Source: Algoriphagus sanaruensis (GTDB taxonomy: Bacteria > Bacteroidota > Bacteroidia > Cytophagales > Cyclobacteriaceae). From it: a stretch of 64,000 nt of DNA. The notes beneath the pieces were generated by a model. That model ran no database searches. It saw only the letters and a program-made list of their open reading frames with translations, and was not told where the DNA came from. Numbering within the stretch: position 1 is the first letter of the stretch; every line of letters begins with the position of its first letter. Shown here piece after piece: positions 41,354-50,897 of this stretch. Location of the stretch: assembly GCF_001593605.1 (NCBI RefSeq), contig NZ_CP012836.1, positions 992,001-1,056,000 on the forward strand. The letters run 5' to 3'. A program made the position numbers and the translations under genes.

Positions 41354-44230
41354 TTACCATGTTCTTCCTCCCGGAGGTCTGCCCATCATCCAAGGTTGCT
41401 GAGGCTGTGCTTCAGGTTGCTTGAAGTTGCCGATGATGTAAGTAAAAGTCACCATGCCATAGCGCGTCAGAACATTGGTGAAAACGTCGGTCACAGCCAC
41501 ATCGGAGATAGTTCGGCTGATGCTGTTGTTTTGGTTCAGAAGGTCAAATACGACAGCTTTCAGCTCTGCTTTATTGTTTTTGGCAAATCGGAAACCTCCC
41601 TCGATGTTCCACAACCAGAAGTTTTGATTAAATCCTTCCGATAGTCCGGTATACAAGGAGTGGGCGACATTGTTCCCCATAAAGAATTTCCCGTTTTGAG
41701 AAGAGAAATACAACCGGATATTGGATTCCTGCTGGTAGTAGTTGTTGTCCAGATTTTGCTGCAGGGAGGAATTCACAATATTGTAAGATCCTGTGGTGCT
41801 GATCGAGAAGTCCACATTTTGGCTGATGTTAGAGCTGAAAGTCAGCCCTTGGCTCAGCGTCAGGTTATCGTTGAGGTTACTTTCTCCATTGATCAAACCC
41901 GGAATACGATTGAAACTTACCCGTGAATTGGTATTGAACTGAGTTTTGATTTTTTTGATCGGTGCTCCATAGGTCAGGAATAGAGAAGTTCTGAAGTTCC
42001 CGTCCAAATTCACCGGCTGTGAGATCTGTCCACCGGGTCTGAGGAGAATTTCTCCATTGATCAAGGTGTCCTGCACGGCGAGGAAGGTGCTATTTCCGAT
42101 GTAATTGCTTGTCGAGGAGTAGTTGACAAACATGAATAGGGTGCGGCTTTTCTCCAGATTCACCTTGCTGATATTCGCGAAGATGTTGTGGTTGAAGCTT
42201 TGACCCAAGGAAGGATTACCCACTCGAAGATTGAGTGGATTTTGGTTATTGACTACATTTTGTAGTTCGGATACGCTTGGCTCGTCTGTATCGGTTCGAT
42301 ACCTCATTCTCCAGCTAAATCCCGTTTCGCGGTTTCGATAGTTGATATTAGCACTTGGTAGAATATTGTTAAAGTCTCGCTTAAAGATTCCTTTTTCAGG
42401 AAAAAATGCCTCATTGTCCAAGCGAGCATTTTGGTAGTCGAGGTTTAAATTGATGCTCCAACCTTGGTTATTGTAGGCATAACCAGAACGCAAGCGTTGC
42501 GTGATAAATTTGTTGTCAAACTCGTTGGAAAGGGCCGTATCGAGGACAAATAAATTTTCAGCGTTTAATACACGCGTTTTTTGGTCTGCTCGGGTTTTGT
42601 TATTAGCCACTTGATAGCCGAAAGTTCCGATGGATTTTTCACCTAATGGCTCAGTCCAAGTGGTATTAATTCGGTAATTGAAGCCATTGTTGAGCGAGTT
42701 GGTTTCTTGTTCTGCTGTGTCGATTAGGTTTCTTCGGTAATCCTGACTGGCGGCCAGGAGTGTTGAAAATTGATCTCGATTGTTCCAAGCAGTGTAAATG
42801 TCAGCTGAAAGTGTGCGTCCTTTTTTGTCAAACTTGTAGCGATAGGTCAAATTGTTGGCGATGTTGAAGGCTTTCGTCTCTGCATCAGAAATCGAGCGAA
42901 GAGAAGAAAGTGAATCGCCAGTGCTCGCAGTGGTCAATGCATCCCGATCACTAAAGGTATTGTTGGTTTGGAAGGAAATGTTTGGGGTTAGAATTATGGA
43001 GTTTTTTTCGTTGAGATCTGCTTCGATTCGAGCATTGGCGCGGTGATTATAATTGTCCACTGTGTTTATCAGGTTTTCCTGATAAAACTGTCGAAGGTTT
43101 TCATTGACTACAGTTTCCCGATTCGTGATTTGACGAAGGGTATTGGTGGTGTTATTGAAGAAATAGCTTCCGGTGAAATTTACTTTTTTACCCCATTTAT
43201 CTGAGTAATTCAGACCAAGGGCATTAGTACTAACAATTCCTCCCTGATTACCCACAAAGAAGTTGTTATTGCCACCTCCCCACATGCCGCCACCGCCACC
43301 TGGGCGACCACCGCCCATTCCTCTTCCTCCAGAAGCATTGGCGCTTAGGCCTGCCAAATCCTGACTCGAGAAATTTTGTTGATTGATATTGTTGAATAAG
43401 CCCAAAATGGATACTCTTCGATCCCCATTAAATAGGTTGATACTTCCTCCTGCGGCATATCGATCGTCACTTCCATAGCCTCCATAGACTCGTCCAAACT
43501 GTCCGTTTTTCCGATCCGAACGAAGGATAATATTGATGGTCTTCGTATAGTTACCATCATCAAATCCTGTCAATCTACTTTGATCCGATCGCTGGTCGAG
43601 TACTTCGACCCGATCGATAGCATCAGCTGGAAGATTTCTCAGGGCAATATTGGGGTCATTGCCAAAAAACTCTCGTCCATCCACCAAGATTTTCTGGACT
43701 TGTTCGCCCTGTGCCTGAACTTGTCCATTTTGCATGGTGATTCCAGGCATTTTTCGGATCAAATCTTCCGCTTGTGCATTGGCCTGAGTTTTAAAAGCAT
43801 TGGCATTGAAAGAAGTAGTATCTCCTTTTTGTTCTCCGACTACATTGACTCCCTCGATTACAACTTCACCCAATACTTTGGTGTCTTCCAGTAAAACCAA
43901 TTCACCGAGTTCCATGGGATCCCGGAAGCTATGAATTTGAGTAATGGTCTTGTAGCCTAGAAATGTGATTTCCAGTTTGACTTGTGGGATCCTAGGTCTA
44001 GCAATTTCAAAGCTTCCATCCGCACCTGTCACGGTGCCCCGAAGCAGGGAATCCGTAACGGTTTTGATCAGGACATTGGCGCCGATCATGGGAGTTTTAG
44101 TCACTCCATCCATTACTTTTCCAGTAAACTTTCGCTCTTCCTGAGGTGCTCCGGTTGGGCGTTGCCCAAAGGCTGCCACAGATAGCAAAAGGCTAAAAAT
44201 CAGTGCAGTGTAAATAAAGGGTCTAGTCAT
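41354..44230 (-). CDS. Outer-membrane beta-barrel protein with carboxypeptidase-regulatory-like domain
   Basis: A 958-residue TonB-dependent-receptor-like protein of the Bacteroidota OMP barrel family. It has a signal peptide (1-23, ending AAFGQ), a carboxypeptidase-regulatory-like domain (about 32-115, FTGKVMDGVTKTPMIGANVLIK), a plug-like part with LIRKMPGITMQNGQVQAQGEQVQKILVDGREFFG (quoted in parts: KILVDGREFFG) and then a barrel to the C-terminus. A glycine-rich insertion (GGRGMGGGRPGGGGGMWGGG) sits near residue 300, and the tail is Pro/Gln/Gly-rich. The ligand is unknown; no SusD-like partner lies nearby. Start at ATG 44230, where the signal peptide begins. Confidence 0.87.
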   Translation of the reverse strand: MTRPFIYTALIFSLLLSVAAFGQRPTGAPQEERKFTGKVMDGVTKTPMIGANVLIKTVTDSLLRGTVTGADGSFEIARPRIPQVKLEITFLGYKTITQIHSFRDPMELGELVLLEDTKVLGEVVIEGVNVVGEQKGDTTSFNANAFKTQANAQAEDLIRKMPGITMQNGQVQAQGEQVQKILVDGREFFGNDPNIALRNLPADAIDRVEVLDQRSDQSRLTGFDDGNYTKTINIILRSDRKNGQFGRVYGGYGSDDRYAAGGSINLFNGDRRVSILGLFNNINQQNFSSQDLAGLSANASGGRGMGGGRPGGGGGMWGGGNNNFFVGNQGGIVSTNALGLNYSDKWGKKVNFTGSYFFNNTTNTLRQITNRETVVNENLRQFYQENLINTVDNYNHRANARIEADLNEKNSIILTPNISFQTNNTFSDRDALTTASTGDSLSSLRSISDAETKAFNIANNLTYRYKFDKKGRTLSADIYTAWNNRDQFSTLLAASQDYRRNLIDTAEQETNSLNNGFNYRINTTWTEPLGEKSIGTFGYQVANNKTRADQKTRVLNAENLFVLDTALSNEFDNKFITQRLRSGYAYNNQGWSINLNLDYQNARLDNEAFFPEKGIFKRDFNNILPSANINYRNRETGFSWRMRYRTDTDEPSVSELQNVVNNQNPLNLRVGNPSLGQSFNHNIFANISKVNLEKSRTLFMFVNYSSTSNYIGNSTFLAVQDTLINGEILLRPGGQISQPVNLDGNFRTSLFLTYGAPIKKIKTQFNTNSRVSFNRIPGLINGESNLNDNLTLSQGLTFSSNISQNVDFSISTTGSYNIVNSSLQQNLDNNYYQQESNIRLYFSSQNGKFFMGNNVAHSLYTGLSEGFNQNFWLWNIEGGFRFAKNNKAELKAVVFDLLNQNNSISRTISDVAVTDVFTNVLTRYGMVTFTYIIGNFKQPEAQPQQPWMMGRPPGGRTW

Positions 44231-44347
44231 AATGATGCAAAGTTCACTCACTTTGACTGATTGAAAAAGCGTATGGTTTAAGGAAGATTTGCTAAAAAAT
44301 TAGAGCGGAAAAACAACAGGATAAAAGGTGAAATTACCCTTTGAAAA

Positions 44348-44683
44348 TTAGCTAAAGGCCATGATATCGGGGTAGGAAATCCCAAAATGACTATTGTCAT
44401 AGACGGCAACTCCCTCTTTTAGAACAATTGCTTGGGGCGAAGCATGCGGAATCCCAAAACTGTCCTCAATTTCGTCCGAAATAGCGCGGTTTTCGATCAA
44501 GTCCAGGTAATAAGGTTTGATTTTTTGAGCATCTTCCTCCTTCCAATTACGCAATAGTCGATCGAGGGCCATACTGCTGATGGAGCAGCGGGTGCTATGC
44601 TTGAAAATGAGAACCGGCTGTGAAAAGCTTTCCTTTTTGATTTCCTCAAGTTGGCTAATGTCTGTTAATTTATTCCAATTCAT
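44348..44683 (-). CDS. ytxJ: Bacillithiol system redox-active protein YtxJ
   Basis: A 111-residue thioredoxin-fold protein. The family motif FKHSTRCSISSMAL contains the single active cysteine (Cys33) in place of the thioredoxin CxxC, which fits a monothiol bacilliredoxin that removes bacillithiol from proteins. It implies that the organism makes bacillithiol, but no biosynthetic gene (bshA/B/C) is in the window. The gene stands alone between the barrel protein and the divergent DUF4403 gene. Confidence 0.88.
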   Translation of the reverse strand: MNWNKLTDISQLEEIKKESFSQPVLIFKHSTRCSISSMALDRLLRNWKEEDAQKIKPYYLDLIENRAISDEIEDSFGIPHASPQAIVLKEGVAVYDNSHFGISYPDIMAFS

Positions 44684-44751
44684 CGCTGCAATGACTTATT
44701 TTGGGGCAATTCTTGTAAAGGGAAAATAGTTCCTTTCTCCCAAAACTAACC

Positions 44752-46155
44752 ATGAAAATTTCATTTTCTTCCATCCTCTGCTGGGGACTGCTTTTGTGCT
44801 CTGGGATTCATTTTTCCTGTTCGAGTACTCGGCCCATTCCAGGGCCGTCTCGACCAGTTCCTGCTGCAATTTCTAAGGTGAATGTTCCTTTGGAAATCCC
44901 TTTGAGGACCTTGGAAATGATCTTGACTCAAGCCACTCCCCCACAGGTCAATCTTGGCGAAAAACTTGACTTTGGAAATGGAATTGAAGGTGATTTGTTT
45001 TTGGTCAAGGCTGGAATGATCCAGCTGAAGGCGATCGATGCGGATCAGCTTGAGGTCACGCTGCCTTTGCAATTGACGGGTGAATTGGGACTGAAGCCCG
45101 GGGGTATCCGGAATCTTTTCCGAGGAAAAGTCCCGATTAATCAACAACTATCCCCTGTTTTCAGGGTGAATCCTCAGATTTCTCATAATTGGTCTATCGG
45201 AGTTTCCAGCTTGGAAATGCTGGATTTAGGTGGGGAAATATCCTTGAATGTATTGGGAATGCGAGTTGATTTAAGTCGCTTTGTTGAGCAAGAGATTCAG
45301 AAATATATTCAGGAAAGCCTGATGGAAAAGAAGCAGGTAGCTTCTATCAAAGCCCAAGTGGATCAACTTTGGGAACAGGCTGGAAAGCCTGTCGTAGTTG
45401 ATTTCTTAGGAGAAAAACGAGCCTTTTCCATTCGACCCAAGGAAGTTTTGGTGGGGGAAAATCTTCATCCTCAAGCACAAACCTTGGTGCTTAATTTAGG
45501 TCTAAACGGGGAGGTGATCCCTCATCCTATCGATGGGGTCCCATCTCGAGCATTTCCACTACCTGCGCTTCAGCCGAATTCTAATGTAGCCTCTGAACTG
45601 GATATTCAGATTCCTTTGACTATTTCGTATGAATCGATCGATGAGCTAATCACTCAGAATTTTGAAGGAACAGGCATAGCGATCAATTCTCGGATGAAAT
45701 TTATTCCGTCCAATTTTTCTTCGGAGGCCTTCGGAGATCAACTTGGGGTTTCCATGGATTTTGAAGCGGTGGAATCAGGTAAGGACCCCATTTTCGGAAA
45801 ATTCTTGCTGATAGGTACACCCACTTTTGATCCTGAGGAAAAGGTCTTGGCGTTTTCTGATGTGGATTTCTTTCTCGAATCGGAGGAAAAGAAAGTTCAA
45901 GTTGCCACCCAATTGAGAAAGCGAAGAATAAAAAAACAATTGGAACGAAAGCTTCGGTTTTCTCTTGCTGAAACCCTCGATTCCAGTATCTCGGGAATTC
46001 AAGATCGCTTGAAAATCAATACCCCTTGGGTAGATCTTGGACTCGATTCCCTTCAAATTCAACCCAAAAATTTCTATCCATCTCCCCAAGGATTGACTGT
46101 TTTTTTCACAGCTTCGGGAGTAATGAATTACAGCTGGAAAAGCCTACCGGAATAA
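44752..46155 (+). CDS. DUF4403 family lipoprotein
   Basis: A 467-residue protein with a lipoprotein signal peptide (lipobox near HFSCSS, Cys23). The mature part shows the DUF4403 pattern: VNVPLEIPLRTLEMIL at the start and repeated long amphipathic strands, with the signature near SVSPEI-type segments such as NHNWSIG-like ISHNWSIGVSSLEML. The fold may be a tubular lipid-binding (BPI/SMP-like) structure according to its strand pattern, which is only my inference. The function is unknown. Its last 12 bases overlap the convergent exonuclease gene. Confidence 0.75.
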   Translation: MKISFSSILCWGLLLCSGIHFSCSSTRPIPGPSRPVPAAISKVNVPLEIPLRTLEMILTQATPPQVNLGEKLDFGNGIEGDLFLVKAGMIQLKAIDADQLEVTLPLQLTGELGLKPGGIRNLFRGKVPINQQLSPVFRVNPQISHNWSIGVSSLEMLDLGGEISLNVLGMRVDLSRFVEQEIQKYIQESLMEKKQVASIKAQVDQLWEQAGKPVVVDFLGEKRAFSIRPKEVLVGENLHPQAQTLVLNLGLNGEVIPHPIDGVPSRAFPLPALQPNSNVASELDIQIPLTISYESIDELITQNFEGTGIAINSRMKFIPSNFSSEAFGDQLGVSMDFEAVESGKDPIFGKFLLIGTPTFDPEEKVLAFSDVDFFLESEEKKVQVATQLRKRRIKKQLERKLRFSLAETLDSSISGIQDRLKINTPWVDLGLDSLQIQPKNFYPSPQGLTVFFTASGVMNYSWKSLPE

Positions 46156-46815
46156 ATCAGAATAGGTTCGAATTCCTTTTTTTTCAGCTTCTTTGAGCAT
46201 TTTAAGGAAAAGTTGAGCTGTCAAAAAAGCGTCACCTGCAGCGGTGTGTCTATCATCAAGCTGGATTCCAAATCGGGTACAAAGTTGATCCAGACTATAG
46301 GGCTCTTTGGCGATTTGAGAGAGATCGGCCAATGGTCCGTAATCCAATCGGATAGCAAACTGCACGGTGTCGATCACTGGGTTTAGGAAATTGGAAAGCC
46401 CAAAAGGCTTCAAAATTTGAGCGAGCATACTTAGGTCAAAGCCTACGTGATGCCCCACAAGGATTCCATTTCCCAGAAATTCCACCAATTTCACGGCAAA
46501 TTCTTTCAATTCCAGTTGATTTCTTTGCTGGAGGATTCCGTGCACTGTAGCTGTAGCATTGGGTTGGCGATCTGTCTTGGGATACCATTCCACACTATCA
46601 GCGATCTGAAGGATATTTTTTTTGATTTTAATACCTCCAAAGGAAAGCACATGATCGGAATTTGGATCAAAACCGGTCGTTTCAGTATCCAGGATTACAA
46701 AGGTTAATTGATCGATGGGACGAATGCCAGGGATTTTTTCTGTGTTTGCAGCGACATATCCTTCCAAAAATGCAGCCCTCGGCTTAGATGACTTGAACCA
46801 ATCTATCCAGCTCAT
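46144..46815 (-). CDS. DEDDh 3'-5' exonuclease (DNA polymerase III epsilon-like)
   Basis: A 223-residue exonuclease with all five catalytic residues: Asp43 and Glu45 (ILDTETTGF), Asp127 (HHVGFDLSM), His190 and Asp195 (DDRHTAAGDAFLTAQ). The first ~35 residues are an extra N-terminal segment not part of the fold. Its start overlaps the stop of the upstream cNMP/CBS/DUF294 gene by four bases (ATGA), so the two are translated together. In many bacteria such an exonuclease follows the DUF294 protein beside acetate genes, so it is probably not the replicative proofreader. Confidence 0.88.
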   Translation of the reverse strand: MSWIDWFKSSKPRAAFLEGYVAANTEKIPGIRPIDQLTFVILDTETTGFDPNSDHVLSFGGIKIKKNILQIADSVEWYPKTDRQPNATATVHGILQQRNQLELKEFAVKLVEFLGNGILVGHHVGFDLSMLAQILKPFGLSNFLNPVIDTVQFAIRLDYGPLADLSQIAKEPYSLDQLCTRFGIQLDDRHTAAGDAFLTAQLFLKMLKEAEKKGIRTYSDLFR

Positions 46816-48755
46816 GATCGGAATAAATCGAGTTGAAATCGAATCCGAACTATTTCCTGCAAATCAGAAATTGGCAGAAAAGTAGTTTTGAGAAGCTGCC
46901 GTTGTAATTTTCCGAGTGAAGTAGGAGAAAGGTATCGGCCACTGTTATTTTTTTCGAGGCCTTCGATGGCTCGCATTCGCATCAGGATTTCGTAGGCCTT
47001 CCCTGCTTGGGTGAATAATTCTGCATGTCCAGGCTCCAGTTCCGCTAATTTTTCAAATCGCTTGAAGGTGTTATTGACTCCCACGACTTCTTGACTCAGG
47101 ACTAAAACCCTTGCCAAATCGGTCAGCGGAAGCATGGCCCTCGATTTGATGTCAAACTGATCACGATGATCCCCGGATTTTTCGACAATGAAGTCCTTGA
47201 AAAATCCCAAAGGTGGTGGGGTATCCACCGCACTCTTTGCGAGGAAATTAAGGAAACCCTTCTTCACCCGAATTTCCTGATAGATATGCTCCGTTAATTC
47301 CTCCGCCAAGGGCTTGAACCCAGTGACCGGTCGGTAATCAAAAAATATGGAAGACTTCAGCAAAGCCTCTGGAGTTGGCAGGGAAATCCATTGGGAAAAA
47401 TAGGTTTTCCATTGACTCAAAGGCTGCACCCAATCAGGGTTATTGGCCATCATTTTGGCGGGGCAAGGTTCAAATCCACAAGCTAAAAGCGTTTCAAGGA
47501 CCTGTGACCCAAGTGTCAGAAAGTAAATCTTAGCCTGTTCCTGAAGATGGTCTGGGACATCCTCATAGAGAATAGCGTTATCCAAATCAGTCCGTAATAG
47601 TTGCTCTTCCCGGCCTTCGCTTCCTAAGGAAAGGAAGCAGAATTTGTAGGATTCTAATGCTGAGAACTCCTCAGAAAGTGAGCTTTTTGCCATTTCTACG
47701 GCTTTTTTGATGATCAAATCATTGATCTCAGTCATCACCGAAGAGACAAAATCCATGGCCACTTCATTTTCCAAATAGTACCGAAGCATCGCTTCGGCCC
47801 GATCGCGGATAGCCTTCATTTCCGAAATCTCCTTCGCATTCACTAAGGCGTGGATCAAAATGGCAGGACTATTTCCCATGGAGAGAAAAATATCATGATC
47901 AGAAATCAATCCTGTCACTGGAGATTGATCAGTTCCATCCGAAGTCAATACCAAGTGATGGAGGCGATTTTTGATCATGGTGAGATAGATCGTAGAAAAA
48001 TCATCCTGTCGGGCTTGAGTGATCACCGGACTGGTCATGATTTTAGAGACAGGATGATTCGGGTCCAAGCCAACCGCTAGCACACGAGATCGGAGATCCT
48101 TATCAGTCAAAATTCCAAGAGGGAATCCATCCGCATTCGTGATCACGATACTACTTACTTGAGATTGTGCCATCAGGCTTGCTGCTTTGCTGATGCTACA
48201 ATTGGGCTGACAAGTAAGGACTGATTCGGAAATCGTTAAGGCTGATTTTTCAGAGAAAATAAGTAATGAATGGTCTTTGTTTTGGGTTTTGAGAACACTC
48301 CTCGCCTTTTGTCCTTGAGAAAGGTCTTGTCGGACCACCACCTGCCCTGCAGCAAATCCTGCCGCAAAAAACAAAGAAACTCGGCTGTTTTTCTCTAGGA
48401 TTTTTTCAAAAACAGAAACCGGTATCGCATAAATCAAGCTGTTTTGAATGACCCTTGAGGTTAATAAATAAGGTCTTTTTCCCAAAAGAGCCAATACCCC
48501 AAATACATCCCCTTCGTCACAGATCTCCCGAATTTCTTCTTCGTTTTGGGTTTTTTCAACCAAGTGGATGGTGCCTTCCTTTAAAACAAAGAAACTGGGA
48601 CGGGCCGGCTCTCCTTGTGTAAATAGGGTTTCGCCTTTTTCTAAGTACTGAATTTCTACCTGTTGCGCGACAGACAGTAAATCCTCCCTCTCCAAAAATG
48701 AAAATGGAGGAAAGCGATGGAGAAATTCAGCAACTCGATTGACGATGACGTTCAT
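46812..48755 (-). CDS. Cyclic-nucleotide-binding / CBS / DUF294 nucleotidyltransferase-like protein
   Basis: A 647-residue signalling protein with four parts: a cNMP-binding domain (about 10-125, GETLFTQGEPARPSFFVLKEG), a CBS pair (about 175-295, with LTDKDLRSRVL and ISDHDIFLSM), a DUF294 nucleotidyltransferase-like domain (about 330-450, SLGSEGREEQLLRTDLDNA at 377-395, which keeps the GS and TDxD active-site residues) and a helical DUF294 C-terminal domain (about 490-645). By analogy with GlnD-like enzymes it may transfer a nucleotide to a partner protein in response to ligands. It lies downstream of acs, so acetate metabolism is the likely subject. Confidence 0.85.
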   Translation of the reverse strand: MNVIVNRVAEFLHRFPPFSFLEREDLLSVAQQVEIQYLEKGETLFTQGEPARPSFFVLKEGTIHLVEKTQNEEEIREICDEGDVFGVLALLGKRPYLLTSRVIQNSLIYAIPVSVFEKILEKNSRVSLFFAAGFAAGQVVVRQDLSQGQKARSVLKTQNKDHSLLIFSEKSALTISESVLTCQPNCSISKAASLMAQSQVSSIVITNADGFPLGILTDKDLRSRVLAVGLDPNHPVSKIMTSPVITQARQDDFSTIYLTMIKNRLHHLVLTSDGTDQSPVTGLISDHDIFLSMGNSPAILIHALVNAKEISEMKAIRDRAEAMLRYYLENEVAMDFVSSVMTEINDLIIKKAVEMAKSSLSEEFSALESYKFCFLSLGSEGREEQLLRTDLDNAILYEDVPDHLQEQAKIYFLTLGSQVLETLLACGFEPCPAKMMANNPDWVQPLSQWKTYFSQWISLPTPEALLKSSIFFDYRPVTGFKPLAEELTEHIYQEIRVKKGFLNFLAKSAVDTPPPLGFFKDFIVEKSGDHRDQFDIKSRAMLPLTDLARVLVLSQEVVGVNNTFKRFEKLAELEPGHAELFTQAGKAYEILMRMRAIEGLEKNNSGRYLSPTSLGKLQRQLLKTTFLPISDLQEIVRIRFQLDLFRS

Positions 48756-48770
48756 GAAAGATCCAACAGG

Positions 48771-48967
48771 TTAGATACAAGAAAGTAGCCACTAGATATA
48801 TGACTCTAGAGACAGGACCCAAGAAGCAAGTATTTCCCTCCTGATTTTACCCAGGAAGATTACATTCATTTTCTTTTTAGCCTTCCAAAATGCTCTCAGT
48901 CCTCAATTGAAAAACCCTAAGAAAACTGTGAAAGTCTTACGTCTTGAGTCTACTATCTTAAATCTAA
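48771..48967. repeat. Imperfect inverted repeat in the DUF294-acs gap
   Basis: TTAGATACAAGAAAGTAG (48771-48788) and the reverse complement of 48950-48967 (TTAGATTTAAGATAGTAG) agree at 15 of 18 bases. Flanking sequence (ACTCTAGAGAC; GTCTTGAGTC) looks related too. The 220-base gap holds no gene I can support. Confidence 0.45.
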
Positions 48968-48976
48968 AGACTGACT

Positions 48977-50869
48977 TTATTTTCTTCCTTCGATGATTTT
49001 CTCAACCACCTCTGGGTCAAGAAGTGTGGAGGTATCACCCATAGAGTCCAAAGCACCCTCCGCCACTTTTCGGAGAATTCGTCGCATGATTTTTCCTGAC
49101 CGAGTCTTTGGTAAACCTGGAACAATCTGAATTTTATCCGGCTTGGCAATTGGTCCAATAATTTTGGATACCGTGTCCTTGATCTCGTTGATCAAATTGT
49201 CTTCGGTACGGTTAGTCATGTCGCAGATCACGTATGCGTAAATGCCTTGTCCTTTGACTTCGTGAGGATATCCTACCACGGCAGATTCGATGACTTTAGG
49301 ATGCTCATTGATGGCGTTTTCCACCTCTGCAGTACCCATGCGATGTCCTGAAACATTGATCACATCATCCACTCGTCCTAGAATTCGGTAGTAGCCGTCG
49401 TGATCACGCTTTACCCCGTCTCCAGTGAAATACATGTTTTTGTAGGTGGAGAAATAGGTCTGCTTGCATCGCTCATGGTCTCCATAGGTAGTTCGAATCA
49501 TAGAAGGCCACGGGAACTTAATGCAAAGATTTCCTTCTACGGCATTGCCGGTGAGTTCATTTCCCTCTGCATCTACAATACTGAGTTGGATACCGGGAAG
49601 AGGAAGTGTGGCGTAGGCTGGTTTGGTTGGAGTGATTCCTGCAAGTGGAGAAACCATGATTCCCCCGGTTTCTGTTTGCCACCAAGTATCCACGATAGGG
49701 CAGTTGCCTTTCCCGATATGGGTATGGTACCAATGCCAAGCCTCTTCGTTGATCGGTTCCCCGACTGATCCTAATACTTTCAATGAACTCAGATCATATC
49801 CTTCAATGGGCTCAGTTCCGAAAGCCTGAAGCGCACGAATGGCTGTGGGTGCAGTATAAAATACATTCACTTTGTGTTTTTCCACAACTTCCCAGAATCT
49901 TCCTGGATGTGGATAAGTAGGAACACCCTCAAACATCAAGGTCGTTGCTCCGGCTAATAGTGGGCCGTAAACGATGTAAGAGTGCCCAGTAATCCAGCCA
50001 ATATCGGCAGTACACCAGTACACATCACCCGGAGAATATTGGAATACATTTTCAAAGGAATACTTCGTGTAAACCATATATCCGCCAGTAGTATGGACCA
50101 CTCCCTTTGGCTTTCCTGTAGACCCTGAGGTGTAAAGAATGAAAAGCATATCCTCGCTGTCCATTTCCTCGGCAGCGTTTTCATCTGACTGCCCTTCCAA
50201 TACCTCATCCCACCAGAAATCTCTTCCCGGAACCATCGCTGTGCCTTGTCCAGTTCGTCGGTAGACGATTACGGTTTCAACGGAAGATTTTTCAAGGGCC
50301 TCATCTACGACTCCTTTTACTGTGATTTTTTTGTTGCCACGGTAATTTCCATCCGAAGTTAAAATGGCCTTTGCTTGACAATCGTTAATGCGGTCTGCTA
50401 AAGAAGTACTGGAAAACCCTGCAAATACCACGGAGTGAATCGCGCCGATTCTGGCACAGGCCAACATGGCAATGGCTGCCTCTGGTACCATCGGCATGTA
50501 GATGATCACGCGATCGCCTTTTCCGATTCCTTTAGCTTTTAAAGCATTTGCAAATCGACATACTTCTCTGAAAAGTTGACGATAAGTGAGTGTTCGAGTG
50601 GGTTCATCTGGCTCATTGGGTTCCCAAATAATTGCAGGACGATCCCCGATGGTATATAAGTTTTTTTCAAAAATATTCTCCGTGATATTCAGCTTTCCAT
50701 CCACAAACCACTTCACATCTGGACCTTCGAAATTCCATTTGAGCACTTTGTTCCAGCGCTTTCTCCAATGAAAAGAATCTGCAATTCTTGCCCAAAACTC
50801 TTCGGGCTGTGCTACGCTTTTTTGGTATTCGTACAGGTATCCGCTGAGGGTATGAAGTCTGTCACTCAT
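48977..50869 (-). CDS. acs: Acetyl-CoA synthetase
   Basis: Activates acetate to acetyl-CoA via acetyl-AMP. The 630-residue enzyme carries the adenylate-forming signature YTSGSTGKPKGVVHTTGGY, the WWQTETGG motif of the acyl pocket, the TGDGVKRD hinge region, and the C-terminal PKTRSGKIMRR in which Lys593 is the residue usually controlled by acetylation. It follows the acetate symporter by 28 bases and forms an uptake-and-activation operon DUF4212-actP-acs. Confidence 0.97.
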   Translation of the reverse strand: MSDRLHTLSGYLYEYQKSVAQPEEFWARIADSFHWRKRWNKVLKWNFEGPDVKWFVDGKLNITENIFEKNLYTIGDRPAIIWEPNEPDEPTRTLTYRQLFREVCRFANALKAKGIGKGDRVIIYMPMVPEAAIAMLACARIGAIHSVVFAGFSSTSLADRINDCQAKAILTSDGNYRGNKKITVKGVVDEALEKSSVETVIVYRRTGQGTAMVPGRDFWWDEVLEGQSDENAAEEMDSEDMLFILYTSGSTGKPKGVVHTTGGYMVYTKYSFENVFQYSPGDVYWCTADIGWITGHSYIVYGPLLAGATTLMFEGVPTYPHPGRFWEVVEKHKVNVFYTAPTAIRALQAFGTEPIEGYDLSSLKVLGSVGEPINEEAWHWYHTHIGKGNCPIVDTWWQTETGGIMVSPLAGITPTKPAYATLPLPGIQLSIVDAEGNELTGNAVEGNLCIKFPWPSMIRTTYGDHERCKQTYFSTYKNMYFTGDGVKRDHDGYYRILGRVDDVINVSGHRMGTAEVENAINEHPKVIESAVVGYPHEVKGQGIYAYVICDMTNRTEDNLINEIKDTVSKIIGPIAKPDKIQIVPGLPKTRSGKIMRRILRKVAEGALDSMGDTSTLLDPEVVEKIIEGRK

Positions 50870-50897
50870 GAGATTATGGTTTTGGGGTAAAATTCAA

